Of a stretch of DNA of 64,000 bases, positions 15,667 to 23,183 are shown piece after piece. Within the stretch, counting starts at the first letter, position 1. Every line of letters starts with the position of its first letter. Made by a program: the position numbers and the translations under genes. The notes under the pieces are model-generated. The model had not been told where the DNA came from. It saw only the letters and a list, made by a program, of their open reading frames with translations, and ran no database searches. Origin of the DNA: CAWCPR01 sp963797475 (GTDB lineage Bacteria > Chloroflexota > Anaerolineae > Anaerolineales > UBA4823); the NCBI GenBank assembly GCA_963797475.1, contig CAWCPR010000001.1, positions 372,001 through 436,000 of the forward strand. Direction: 5' to 3'.

Positions 15667-16917
15667 ATGATAAGTCATAAACGCTTGATCGCATTGTTCA
15701 TCATTCCAGTCCTGCTCATGGCAGGCTGTAGTGGAACAGCGCTATCGTTGAACAGCGCAAGGGCGCTTCCCGCTCAGGTGAGCGACTCAGCGCCGGTACA
15801 ATTCGTTACAGAACCACAGGCTGTCGCACCGAATGCAGCGCTGGCAGCCTTCCAGAACACTTTTGAGCAGATCTACGAAGATGTCAACCCATCGGTAGTC
15901 AACATTCAGGTGGAGCAGACCACCAGCGGATCGACATCTTTTCTTCCGAACAATCGCCCGTTCGGGTTTGGCTCGCCTGCCCCACAGACCGTCCAGCAAG
16001 CCCTGGGCTCCGGTTTTGTATGGGACACCCAGGGACATATCGTCACCAACAACCACGTCGTCTCCGGGGCAGATAAGATCACCGTTACTTTCTCGGACGG
16101 GACAACAGTCGATGCCAATCTGGTTGGCGCTGACCCGAACAGCGACCTGGCGGTCATCCAGGTGAGCGTCCCAGCCAGCCAGCTTCATCCGGTACAGATC
16201 GGCGACTCGACCCAGGTAAAAGTGGGCCAGATCGCGATTGCCATCGGTAACCCGTTCGGCCTTTCGGGCACGATGACTGAAGGGATTGTCAGCGGGCTGC
16301 AGCGCTCACTCCCGGTTGGCCTGGATAATGCCACCCAGCAAGGCCCAACCTACGCCATCCCCGACATCATCCAGACCGACGCAGCCATCAATCCCGGCAA
16401 CTCGGGCGGCGTGCTGGTGAATGACCTGGGTCAGGTGATCGGTGTGACCGCGGCCATCCGCTCCTCCACCGATTCGAATTCCGGCATCGGTTTCGTCATC
16501 CCATCCGTCATCGTCCAACGCGTGGTTCCTTCGCTCATCCAGAAAGGCGGCTTCGACCACCCGTGGATCGGCATCAGCGGGACCAGTATGACGACTGATT
16601 TGGCCCAGGCCATGAACCTTGACCCGCAGCAAAAAGGTGCGCTGGTGATCAGCGTAACTCCTAACAGCCCGGCAGAGAAGGCCGGCCTGCTCGGCAGCGA
16701 CACGCAGGCCACCATCAGCGGCCAAACCGCCGATGTGGGTGGGGACGTGATTGTCGCCATCGATAACCAACCAGTGAACGATTTCGAAGATCTTTCCTCC
16801 TACCTGACCAACAACACGCAGGTTGGGCAGACGGTCACCCTGACGATCTTACGCCAGGGCAAGCAGCAAACCGTCAAAGTGACCCTGGGTGTGCTACCGG
16901 CAAACCCGGGCCAGTAA
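15667..16917 (+). CDS. HtrA/DegP-type serine protease lipoprotein with PDZ domain
   Basis: A 416-residue secreted protease. The signal peptide ends in L-M-A-G-C, so Cys21 is probably lipidated. The trypsin-like domain has all three catalytic residues: His130 (T-N-N-H-V-V), Asp160 (D-P-N-S-D-L-A-V) and Ser246 (N-P-G-N-S-G-G). One PDZ domain follows at ~300-410 (W-I-G-I-S-G; G-D-V-I-V-A-I-D). The linker at 84-110 is Ser/Pro/Asn-rich. The family degrades or refolds damaged envelope proteins. It is divergent from an OmpR-type two-component system that may control it. An imperfect hairpin follows at 16935-16978. Confidence 0.93.
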   Translation: MISHKRLIALFIIPVLLMAGCSGTALSLNSARALPAQVSDSAPVQFVTEPQAVAPNAALAAFQNTFEQIYEDVNPSVVNIQVEQTTSGSTSFLPNNRPFGFGSPAPQTVQQALGSGFVWDTQGHIVTNNHVVSGADKITVTFSDGTTVDANLVGADPNSDLAVIQVSVPASQLHPVQIGDSTQVKVGQIAIAIGNPFGLSGTMTEGIVSGLQRSLPVGLDNATQQGPTYAIPDIIQTDAAINPGNSGGVLVNDLGQVIGVTAAIRSSTDSNSGIGFVIPSVIVQRVVPSLIQKGGFDHPWIGISGTSMTTDLAQAMNLDPQQKGALVISVTPNSPAEKAGLLGSDTQATISGQTADVGGDVIVAIDNQPVNDFEDLSSYLTNNTQVGQTVTLTILRQGKQQTVKVTLGVLPANPGQ

Positions 16918-16934
16918 ACCGGCCTGCTTTATAA

Positions 16935-16978
16935 GAGCGACGCTTCTTGGGGGGATTACTCCCCAGGAAGCCACGCTC
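16935..16978 (+). terminator. imperfect hairpin downstream of htrA
   Basis: A long imperfect stem: GAGCG...GCTTC...TGGGG pairs with CCCCA...GAAGC...CGCTC around a GGATTA-type loop. There is no T-tract, so it may be a transcript-end stabiliser or a weak terminator before the small gene at 17058. Confidence 0.45.
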
Positions 16979-17057
16979 CTGCAATAGATAGGGATTTTAG
17001 CCAGGCTTCACAAACTCCAGGCGCTTGTAAAGCAAGCCCTTGCCAAAGGAGGTAAAA

Positions 17058-17429
17058 ATGAAACAAATCCCAGCATTGATCGCCGCATTCGTGATTACGG
17101 CCATCATCGGGGTCGCAATGTTTGCAGTCGGGGCGAACGCTCTCGTAAACAAGAATACATTGCCCGTCTCAAACAGCCCAGCCAGCGCCAGCACTGCGGC
17201 CGACCCGGTCGTGAGCCAGACTCAGGACCAAATTCAACAATTGCAGAACCTGGTCGCCCAGTACCAGGCGCGTGAACAGCAGTACCAGCAGCAGCTAAAC
17301 CAGGTTACTTTGCAATTGAACCAGCAAAACGCCCAGATTCAATCTTTTCAGAACCTCCTGCTCGAGTTACAACGCAGAGGCGTGATCATGATCCGTTCGG
17401 ACGGCAGGATTTTGATCCCGGGCGGCTAA
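17058..17429 (+). CDS. small membrane-anchored coiled-coil protein
   Basis: A 123-residue protein with one N-terminal transmembrane helix (~5-30), a Ser/Ala/Pro spacer, and a Gln-rich coiled coil (~52-105). It ends in a short basic/beta tail (R-R-G-V-I-M-I-R-S-D-G-R). The start at 17058 is set by AAAGGAGGTAAAA. The coiled coil should face outside if the N-terminus is inside. It is followed by another small membrane protein, ApbE and a cytochrome b-like protein on the same strand. I do not recognise a family and infer only a structural or assembly role. Confidence 0.7.
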   Translation: MKQIPALIAAFVITAIIGVAMFAVGANALVNKNTLPVSNSPASASTAADPVVSQTQDQIQQLQNLVAQYQAREQQYQQQLNQVTLQLNQQNAQIQSFQNLLLELQRRGVIMIRSDGRILIPGG

Positions 17430-17468
17430 AGCAGCCCCGGCGAGTCATTTGAATGGAGGTATTAACCG

Positions 17469-17729
17469 GTGAAATTCTTAAAGAATGGATTACGAGTATG
17501 GATTACAACTGCCAGCCTGGCAGGTTTCCTGGGTGGTTGGGGACTCCTGGCGCATTCAGCAAAGCCGGTACCCTTTGAGAGCCAGGCGCCCGCCAGCACC
17601 CTGGCGCCGCTGCCCACCCTCGAGCCGTTGGCCCCGCTGAATTTTTCTTCGCCGAACCAGCTTCAACCCCTGCCGTCCGTCCCCAGGACGCGCACCGTAT
17701 TCCCCCGCATGCGAACCCGAGGCTCCTGA
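17469..17729 (+). CDS. small membrane protein with Pro-rich tail, upstream of apbE
   Basis: An 86-residue protein starting at GTG 17469 behind GGAGGTATTAACC. A hydrophobic N-terminal segment (~9-28) is followed by a Pro/Leu/Ser-rich tail with no recognised fold. Its stop codon overlaps the ATG of apbE by one base, so the two are translationally coupled. The linkage suggests an accessory of the ApbE/cytochrome b unit. No S/T-G-A-T-type flavinylation site is visible in it. Confidence 0.65.
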   Translation: MKFLKNGLRVWITTASLAGFLGGWGLLAHSAKPVPFESQAPASTLAPLPTLEPLAPLNFSSPNQLQPLPSVPRTRTVFPRMRTRGS

Positions 17730-18679
17730 TGGAATATCACGAATTTCGCGCCATGAATACGGATATCCTCCTGGCAGCCCAAGGCGAGCGAGCCGGCGCT
17801 TTAGCGCAAGGGTTCGCCCGCACCCAGGAGTTCATCCAGGAGAGCGAGCGGCGCTTCACACGCTTCTCGCCGGACAGCGAATTGAGCAGCCTGAACCGCA
17901 GCGCAGGGGGCTGGTTCAACGCTTCGCCTGAGCTGTTCGAAATCCTGAGCCTGGCGCGCGATTACAACGGGCTGACCGGCGGGCTGTTTAATCCCGCCAT
18001 CCTGGAGTCCCTGGAAAACGCCGGCTACGATCGCAGCATGGAAGAGGTCCGCGCCCATGGGGCCGGGCCTATAAAAACCGATCATCCCGGCCAGGCTCCC
18101 CGCTTCAGCCGGGTGCAGTTTGACGAACCAACGCACGGCGTCTGGCTGCCAGACGGGATGCGCATCGACCTGGGTGGCATTGCCAAGGGTTGGATTGCCG
18201 AACGAGCCGCTCAGGTGCTGGCTGGATTTTCGCCAGCCTGCGCCGTCAACGCCGGCGGCGACGTGTTCTTGTACGGACTGCCAGCCGGTGAAACGGCATG
18301 GCAGATTTCTCTGGAAGACCCGCGCAACCGCGAGCGTGTCCTGGCGGTGTTAAACGTCGGGCCGGGCGCGGTGGCAACCTCGTCTATCACAAAACGGCGC
18401 TGGAAGCAAGGTGAGCGCTTGCGCCACCACCTGATCGACCCAACCAGCGGGCGGCCGGCCAAAACCGATTGGCTGTCCGTGACCGTCATCGCTCAAAGCG
18501 CAGCGATGGCGGAGGTGTACGCCAAGGCCATTTTGATCGCCGGTTCACAGCGCGCCAAATCCATCGCCTCTTCCGGGGGCGAGATCGCCTTCATCGGCGT
18601 GGATGGCAGCGGCCAGATGTGGGGCTCTGATAACATTTGGGAGTATTTCAATGTCGCAAACGAATTTGTATCCGCATGA
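17729..18679 (+). CDS. apbE: ApbE-family FAD:protein FMN transferase
   Basis: A 316-residue ApbE protein. Key motifs in order are R-R-F-T-R-F-S-P-D-S-E-L-S-S-L-N near residue 41, D-L-G-G-I-A-K-G-W near 151, N-A-G-G-D near 174, and H-H-L-I-D-P-T-S-G-R-P near 231, which binds Mg-FAD. No signal peptide or lipobox is present, so this copy should act in the cytoplasm. ApbE attaches FMN to a Thr or Ser in partner redox proteins. The next gene, overlapping by 29 bases, encodes a ferric-reductase-like cytochrome b, but no obvious acceptor protein is encoded nearby. Confidence 0.92.
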   Translation: MEYHEFRAMNTDILLAAQGERAGALAQGFARTQEFIQESERRFTRFSPDSELSSLNRSAGGWFNASPELFEILSLARDYNGLTGGLFNPAILESLENAGYDRSMEEVRAHGAGPIKTDHPGQAPRFSRVQFDEPTHGVWLPDGMRIDLGGIAKGWIAERAAQVLAGFSPACAVNAGGDVFLYGLPAGETAWQISLEDPRNRERVLAVLNVGPGAVATSSITKRRWKQGERLRHHLIDPTSGRPAKTDWLSVTVIAQSAAMAEVYAKAILIAGSQRAKSIASSGGEIAFIGVDGSGQMWGSDNIWEYFNVANEFVSA

Positions 18680-19412
18680 CGAAAAACCGCGCAAGAATTC
18701 GACCTCTCTCCTCTGGCTGCTTTTTTGGGTACTGGGAGGCGGCCTGGCCGTGCTGTTTGGAATGGGACTGGCCGCGTTTTTCAGCAGCCCGATCAGCGCA
18801 GCGCTGCGCAGCACGCTCAGCCAGGTGTTCGCCGTGGACAGCGTGCAATTGATGTGGTATATCACCCGCTCCGCCGGCATGGTCGCTTACGTTCTGTTAT
18901 GGCTGTCCACCGCCTGGGGACTGGCGGTTTCCAGCAAGATCTTCGACCAGTTGCTCCACCGGTCTTTCACCTACGATTTCCACCAGTTTATATCCCTGCT
19001 CGCCATCGGTTTCCTGATCCTGCACATCGGCGTATTGATGTTGGATCGCTACCTGCCTTATTCGCTGGCCGAAATCCTGGTGCCTTTCCTTTCGCCATAC
19101 CGCCCGCTGTGGGTTGGGATTGGGGTGATCGGCTTCTACCTGACGCTGCTGGTGACAGTCACCTTTTACATTCGCGGCCATATCGGCGCCAAGGCATTCC
19201 GTCTCATCCATATATTGAGCCTGTTGGGTTATCTGACTGCAGCGCTGCATTCGTTCTTCGCCGGCACCGATTCGCCCCTGGGGGCAGCCATGTTGATGTA
19301 CGCCGGCACATTCCTGGTGACCGTGTTTTTAACCAGCTACTGGCTGATCTTCATGCTGCAAAAGAAGTCCAGGGGGCTGGAGCAGCGCCCGGCGAATTTG
19401 CCGCGCCTTTAA
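18651..19412 (+). CDS. ferric reductase-like transmembrane cytochrome b protein
   Basis: A 253-residue protein with six to seven transmembrane helices of the ferric_reduct/MsrQ type. The candidate haem-b ligands are His residues in two helix pairs: D-F-H-Q-F with I-L-H-I-G, and R-L-I-H-I-L with A-A-L-H-S-F-F. The N-terminus (~1-20) is basic and soluble. I chose the ATG at 18651, preceded by GGGAG and lying inside the end of apbE; a longer frame begins at 18603. With ApbE upstream it may form an electron-transfer unit across the membrane, to an extracytoplasmic flavin or metal. The partner is not identified. Confidence 0.8.
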   Translation: MSQTNLYPHDEKPRKNSTSLLWLLFWVLGGGLAVLFGMGLAAFFSSPISAALRSTLSQVFAVDSVQLMWYITRSAGMVAYVLLWLSTAWGLAVSSKIFDQLLHRSFTYDFHQFISLLAIGFLILHIGVLMLDRYLPYSLAEILVPFLSPYRPLWVGIGVIGFYLTLLVTVTFYIRGHIGAKAFRLIHILSLLGYLTAALHSFFAGTDSPLGAAMLMYAGTFLVTVFLTSYWLIFMLQKKSRGLEQRPANLPRL

Positions 19413-19445
19413 ATTCCCACAGGCGATTGATCCCGTCTGGCAAAC

Positions 19446-20288
19446 TTATAGATCGCGTTTGGCGAAGAATCTCAAAGCCAGCGCTAAGGCTCCCAGGATA
19501 TAAACGCCGGAGTAAAGGACCATCGCCAGGCTGGGGACCGAGACTGCGCTGAAAGGCGTCATGCGCAGCAGACCGGAGAGTGGGGATTGCATCTCGTAGG
19601 CGGCCCGCCGCCAGAGCGCCTCGCTGGGGATGATCAGGCTGGTGACGATGCCGACGTAAATGGCGGTCTGGCTTTGCAGGAACGAGCCGATCTGCTCGAT
19701 CCAGCCGCCGATAAAGGCCAGGCCGTACAGCCCAAAGACCACGCCGCCGGTCGCCAGGGCAGAAAGCCGGCTGCTGCACATCATTCCAACCGACATGATC
19801 AAAAGGCTCTCCAAATAGATAAGCGCCAGGCCAGCCAGGATATGCGGCGCGCTGTAACTGGACTGCAGCCAGACGCTGGCCACAACCCCGCCTCCCATCA
19901 TCAGCAGGTAAAGCCCTAACAGCCCGGCAAAGCCCAGCCACTTCCCCAGCACGATATTCACACGGTCGAGCGGCTTGGTCACTACCGACTGGATCGTCCC
20001 GGAGGAAATTTCGCCAGCCAGGGTATCCGCGGAGAGCAAGGCTGCCATCGCGATCGAAAGAAAAGCCACGGCATACAGCCCCGCCAGGAGCAGAAAATTC
20101 GCTCCTTCGGTGCTTGCCACATTCTGCATCCCTTCCGGCGCGACTCCGGCCAGGTTTCCGATCACCATATGAAAGCCCACGCTATAAATCAATAAGAAAC
20201 CGGCGCCAAGCAGCAGCGCAGTCAGCACGATGCGCCGCCGGCTGGCTTCCCGGAATGTGAGGCGGGCAATGATCAGAGTTGGGTTCAT
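19446..20288 (-). CDS. ABC-2 type transporter permease
   Basis: A 280-residue permease with six hydrophobic segments. It starts M-N-P-T-L-I-I-A-R-L-T-F-R-E, a short N-terminal amphipathic helix usual in ABC-2 permeases. The ATG at 20288 overlaps the end of the ATPase gene (20285) by four bases, so a much longer frame reaching 20468 is not the gene. Together with the upstream ATPase it makes an ABC exporter or gliding/copper (NosDFY)-like transporter. The substrate is unknown. It is the last gene of a four-gene unit that begins with an ECF sigma factor. Confidence 0.85.
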   Translation of the reverse strand: MNPTLIIARLTFREASRRRIVLTALLLGAGFLLIYSVGFHMVIGNLAGVAPEGMQNVASTEGANFLLLAGLYAVAFLSIAMAALLSADTLAGEISSGTIQSVVTKPLDRVNIVLGKWLGFAGLLGLYLLMMGGGVVASVWLQSSYSAPHILAGLALIYLESLLIMSVGMMCSSRLSALATGGVVFGLYGLAFIGGWIEQIGSFLQSQTAIYVGIVTSLIIPSEALWRRAAYEMQSPLSGLLRMTPFSAVSVPSLAMVLYSGVYILGALALALRFFAKRDL

Positions 20289-21280
20289 AGGCCACCATCC
20301 GTTCCCACGATTTGGATGAATAAATCTTCCAGCGACAGGCGCTGGGGCGTGATGGCGAATACATCCACCCCCTGGTCGACCAGGTAGCGGGTGATCTCCG
20401 GGACGAGCGCCTCGCCGGCGATCACCAGGCTGAGGCTGCCGCCATCCAGGCGAACATCCTTGCCCCACTGCGCCAGGCCGGCCGCGATAGCGGGGGTCAA
20501 CCCATCTCCTCGGATGGTGAGGCTGGCAGAAAATTCTTCCAGGCTCGCCAACTGCACGGTGCGGATCACCTCGCCGTGCTTGATGAAGGCGACCCGGTCG
20601 CAGGTGACCTCGATCTCACTCAGTAAGTGCGAATTCAGGAAAACGGTCGTCCCCCGGCTGCGCAGGTCGCGGATGATATCCCGCACCAGGCGGCGCCCGA
20701 CAGGGTCCAGGCCGGAGGTGGGCTCGTCCAGGAAGACCAGCGCCGGCTCGTTCAAGAGCGCCTGGGCCAGGCCGATGCGCTGGAGCATCCCTTTTGAAAA
20801 TGTGCGCAACTGTTTATCGCGATATGGGCTGAGCCCGACCAGGTCGAGCATCTCCGGGATCCGGTTCCGCAGGCGCTGGGCCTGCATGCGGTAGAGCTGC
20901 CCGTGCAAGGACAAGAATTCCCGGGCAGTGAGCCAATCGTGAAACCGGAAATGCTCCGGGAGGAAACCGATTCGGGCGCGCGCATCTCGGATGCGCCTCG
21001 GGGCGCTGAGCGGCACACCCAGGAGCGAAGCGCTGCCTGAAGTTGGACTGATCAGGCTGAGCAGCATTTTTATTGAAGTCGTTTTTCCGGCGCCGTTTGG
21101 CCCAAGAAAGCCGAAGACCTCACCCCGCTGGACCTGCAGGGTGAGGCTCTCGACCGCGATTTTCCCATTGAAGACCTTGCGAAGCTCGTGGGTAGCGATC
21201 GCGTTTTCTACGTTCTCAGGTTTACCTGCGCCGTCTTTTTGAGGCAGCGTGACTTCTGCCGGGTTGGAGACTGGCTGCAT
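20285..21280 (-). CDS. ABC transporter ATP-binding protein (CcmA/NosF-like)
   Basis: A 331-residue ATPase. Walker A is G-P-N-G-A-G-K-T-T, followed by a Q-loop region, then a divergent signature F-S-K-G-M-L-Q-R, Walker B V-F-L-D-E-P-T-S-G-L-D, and an H-loop N-S-H-L-L-S-E. A C-terminal extension of about 100 residues (~230-331) is as long as in ABC-2 exporters. Its start lies two bases after the stop of the anti-sigma gene. Expression is therefore tied to the sigma/anti-sigma pair upstream. Confidence 0.92.
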   Translation of the reverse strand: MQPVSNPAEVTLPQKDGAGKPENVENAIATHELRKVFNGKIAVESLTLQVQRGEVFGFLGPNGAGKTTSIKMLLSLISPTSGSASLLGVPLSAPRRIRDARARIGFLPEHFRFHDWLTAREFLSLHGQLYRMQAQRLRNRIPEMLDLVGLSPYRDKQLRTFSKGMLQRIGLAQALLNEPALVFLDEPTSGLDPVGRRLVRDIIRDLRSRGTTVFLNSHLLSEIEVTCDRVAFIKHGEVIRTVQLASLEEFSASLTIRGDGLTPAIAAGLAQWGKDVRLDGGSLSLVIAGEALVPEITRYLVDQGVDVFAITPQRLSLEDLFIQIVGTDGGL

Positions 21281-21282
21281 GG

Positions 21283-22479
21283 TTACTTCAGCGAATTGGC
21301 CATATCGAGCGCACGGGTTGTATCACTGCCCAGCCCGCCGATCGCATAGATGATGCCGTTTTTGACCCAGATGAGGGCGTACTGGGGCGCATCGTCCAGC
21401 GGTCGCTGGATCAGCGTACCGGTGACCCCGTCGACTTCGATCTGCTGGTAGGTGGCCGCGTTGATGGGGATGGGAACGACCAGTGTAGAAGTCCAGTCTA
21501 CCGTCTGGCTGTAAGCCTGCGCCTGGTCGCGGGTCATCCCGGTAAACTCGAGCCCGATCACGGCCAACTCTTGCAGGTCTACATCCGGGGGAGTCGCCAC
21601 CGTTGGGCTGGGGATCTCAGCCAGCATCACGCAATCCGGGTAGCGGCGTCCGGACGACCCGTTCATATCCATCCCCGGATCGTCCTGCTGGCTGTCCAGC
21701 CTGGGGCAGTTCCCATAAGCAACGCCCACGCCGGAGGGGATATTGACGGAGATGCGGGCCCCTTCCAGGGAGGCCGGCAGGACCAGGTCCTGATGGCCCG
21801 ATTCATCCAGCAGCGCTTGAGCCCGGCTGCGGTCTACATCGAACTTGAAAGCTGCGCCGTCGCGCACCACGATCTGGGAAGCCGCGCCCTGGCTGGTTGG
21901 CAGGCGCACATCAAAGCCGACCGACGCGCTGGCTGCAGCCGCGTCTGCGACAACCTGAGGCGGCCCAGGCTGCTTTTCCACACTGATTGAGGCAGAGACC
22001 AACTGGCTGATTTGTCTTCCGAGGATCGAGTCCCCGCTGAGCAGCGAAAAACCGGTAGGATCGATCGGTATGACAGTCACCTGCTGGACCCGGAACAGGT
22101 CCAGGAACTGGGCGGCCCAGGTGCGTCCGGTTGGGAAGCTCAGGCCAACCGCCAATATCAGGACAATTGCCAGGCCGGTCCATAGGGCCCGGGAGCGTAG
22201 ATTGAACAACTTCTGAAACATGGATGTCTCCTTATCTTCTTCCATTCGATATTTCAATTTAGCAAGCTGAGGCCTGCCCGAGAGGCGTGGATCCGTTTCC
22301 TGTTCGCCGGGTTGGGGAGCCAGGAAAGCCAGGCGGCTGCGGGTAAGCCGGGTTTGTGTTTCAATTTGCGCCAGGCGGGCCTGGCACTCAAGACAGGCGG
22401 AGAGGTGCTGGGAAAGCTGGTCCATCCCGGCTGCATCGCCGTCCAGGTAAGCGCGGATTTGTCCTTCATTCAGGTGCAT
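21283..22479 (-). CDS. transmembrane anti-sigma factor with zinc-finger N-terminus
   Basis: A 398-residue single-pass protein. The N-terminal ~40 residues carry the ZAS motif H-L-S-A-C-L-E-C (His25, Cys29, Cys32), which binds the cognate ECF sigma factor. A transmembrane helix lies near 100-118. The remaining ~280 residues are extracytoplasmic, contain two Cys, and resemble no domain I can name. I chose the ATG at 22479, six bases after GGAGG; an in-frame TTG two codons earlier overlaps that region. It follows the sigma gene directly and precedes the ABC genes, suggesting that the outer domain senses a signal that releases the sigma factor. Confidence 0.82.
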   Translation of the reverse strand: MHLNEGQIRAYLDGDAAGMDQLSQHLSACLECQARLAQIETQTRLTRSRLAFLAPQPGEQETDPRLSGRPQLAKLKYRMEEDKETSMFQKLFNLRSRALWTGLAIVLILAVGLSFPTGRTWAAQFLDLFRVQQVTVIPIDPTGFSLLSGDSILGRQISQLVSASISVEKQPGPPQVVADAAAASASVGFDVRLPTSQGAASQIVVRDGAAFKFDVDRSRAQALLDESGHQDLVLPASLEGARISVNIPSGVGVAYGNCPRLDSQQDDPGMDMNGSSGRRYPDCVMLAEIPSPTVATPPDVDLQELAVIGLEFTGMTRDQAQAYSQTVDWTSTLVVPIPINAATYQQIEVDGVTGTLIQRPLDDAPQYALIWVKNGIIYAIGGLGSDTTRALDMANSLK

Positions 22480-22481
22480 GG

Positions 22482-23090
22482 TCAACCTCCATCCGGGTAT
22501 AAGTCACGGAACCGCTTTGCGAACTCGCTCTCTGCCCGGAACAACAAAGGCCCGATCGATGTGGCCGAGACGCCCAGAGCAGCGGCGATCTCCTGGTAAG
22601 ACAGGCCCGAATGGCGCAAGATCAGCAGTTGCGCCTGGCGAGGGCGCATACCGCCCAACACTTGCCGCACCCGGCGCCGCTCCTCTTCGGCTGCGAAGGC
22701 TTCCGCAGGGCCCTCAGAAGATTGGCTCAACAGATCCTGAATGCCGGATTCCATTTCGTGGCGCCGGCGCCGTTTCCAGCCGCGAATAGCGTTCAAGCCC
22801 AGGTTGGTGGCCACTCGGTAAAGCCAGGCGCTTATGTTGAACTCCACTGCATGGGGGTCGCCATCCAAGGCCTGCATCGCAGGCTCATGCTGGTAGAGAC
22901 GGATGAAGGCTTCCAACGCCAGGTCCTCAGCTTCATCGCCGTCGCCCACCAGGCGCACCAGCAGCCGGTAGATACGCGGCCAATGTTCGAGAAAGACCGC
23001 TTCGAACTGCCTGGTCACGGTGGAAATGGCTCCCGAGGCCTGCCTCCTTGCAGTGGATACCGGTCGTGAATCATTAGACATTGTCGACAT
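22482..23090 (-). CDS. ECF RNA polymerase sigma factor
   Basis: A 202-residue sigma-70 family ECF protein. Region 2 spans ~28-100 (W-P-R-I-Y-R-L-L; D-E-A-E-D-L-A-L-E-A-F-I-R-L-Y). Region 4 spans ~135-200 (L-S-Y-Q-E-I-A-A-A-L-G-V-S), the helix-turn-helix that reads the -35 element. It is the first gene of an operon with its zinc-finger anti-sigma factor and an ABC exporter. The first ATG has no clear Shine-Dalgarno; ATG 23081 three codons on is an alternative. The secreted beta-helix gene lies just upstream on the same strand and may be a target. Confidence 0.92.
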   Translation of the reverse strand: MSTMSNDSRPVSTARRQASGAISTVTRQFEAVFLEHWPRIYRLLVRLVGDGDEAEDLALEAFIRLYQHEPAMQALDGDPHAVEFNISAWLYRVATNLGLNAIRGWKRRRRHEMESGIQDLLSQSSEGPAEAFAAEEERRRVRQVLGGMRPRQAQLLILRHSGLSYQEIAAALGVSATSIGPLLFRAESEFAKRFRDLYPDGG

Positions 23091-23183
23091 CGAACCATTT
23101 TTTCAACTGGAACCACCTGGGTCAATTTCGGGTTCCTGTTTCCACGTTTAAAACACCACCCATCCAAGAAATAAGACAATCTG

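Noticed and set aside
20289..20468. 60-residue N-terminal extension of the ABC permease at 19446
   Set aside because: It lies over the ATPase gene and is G/R/P-rich; the ATG at 20288 overlaps the ATPase stop and gives a normal permease start.
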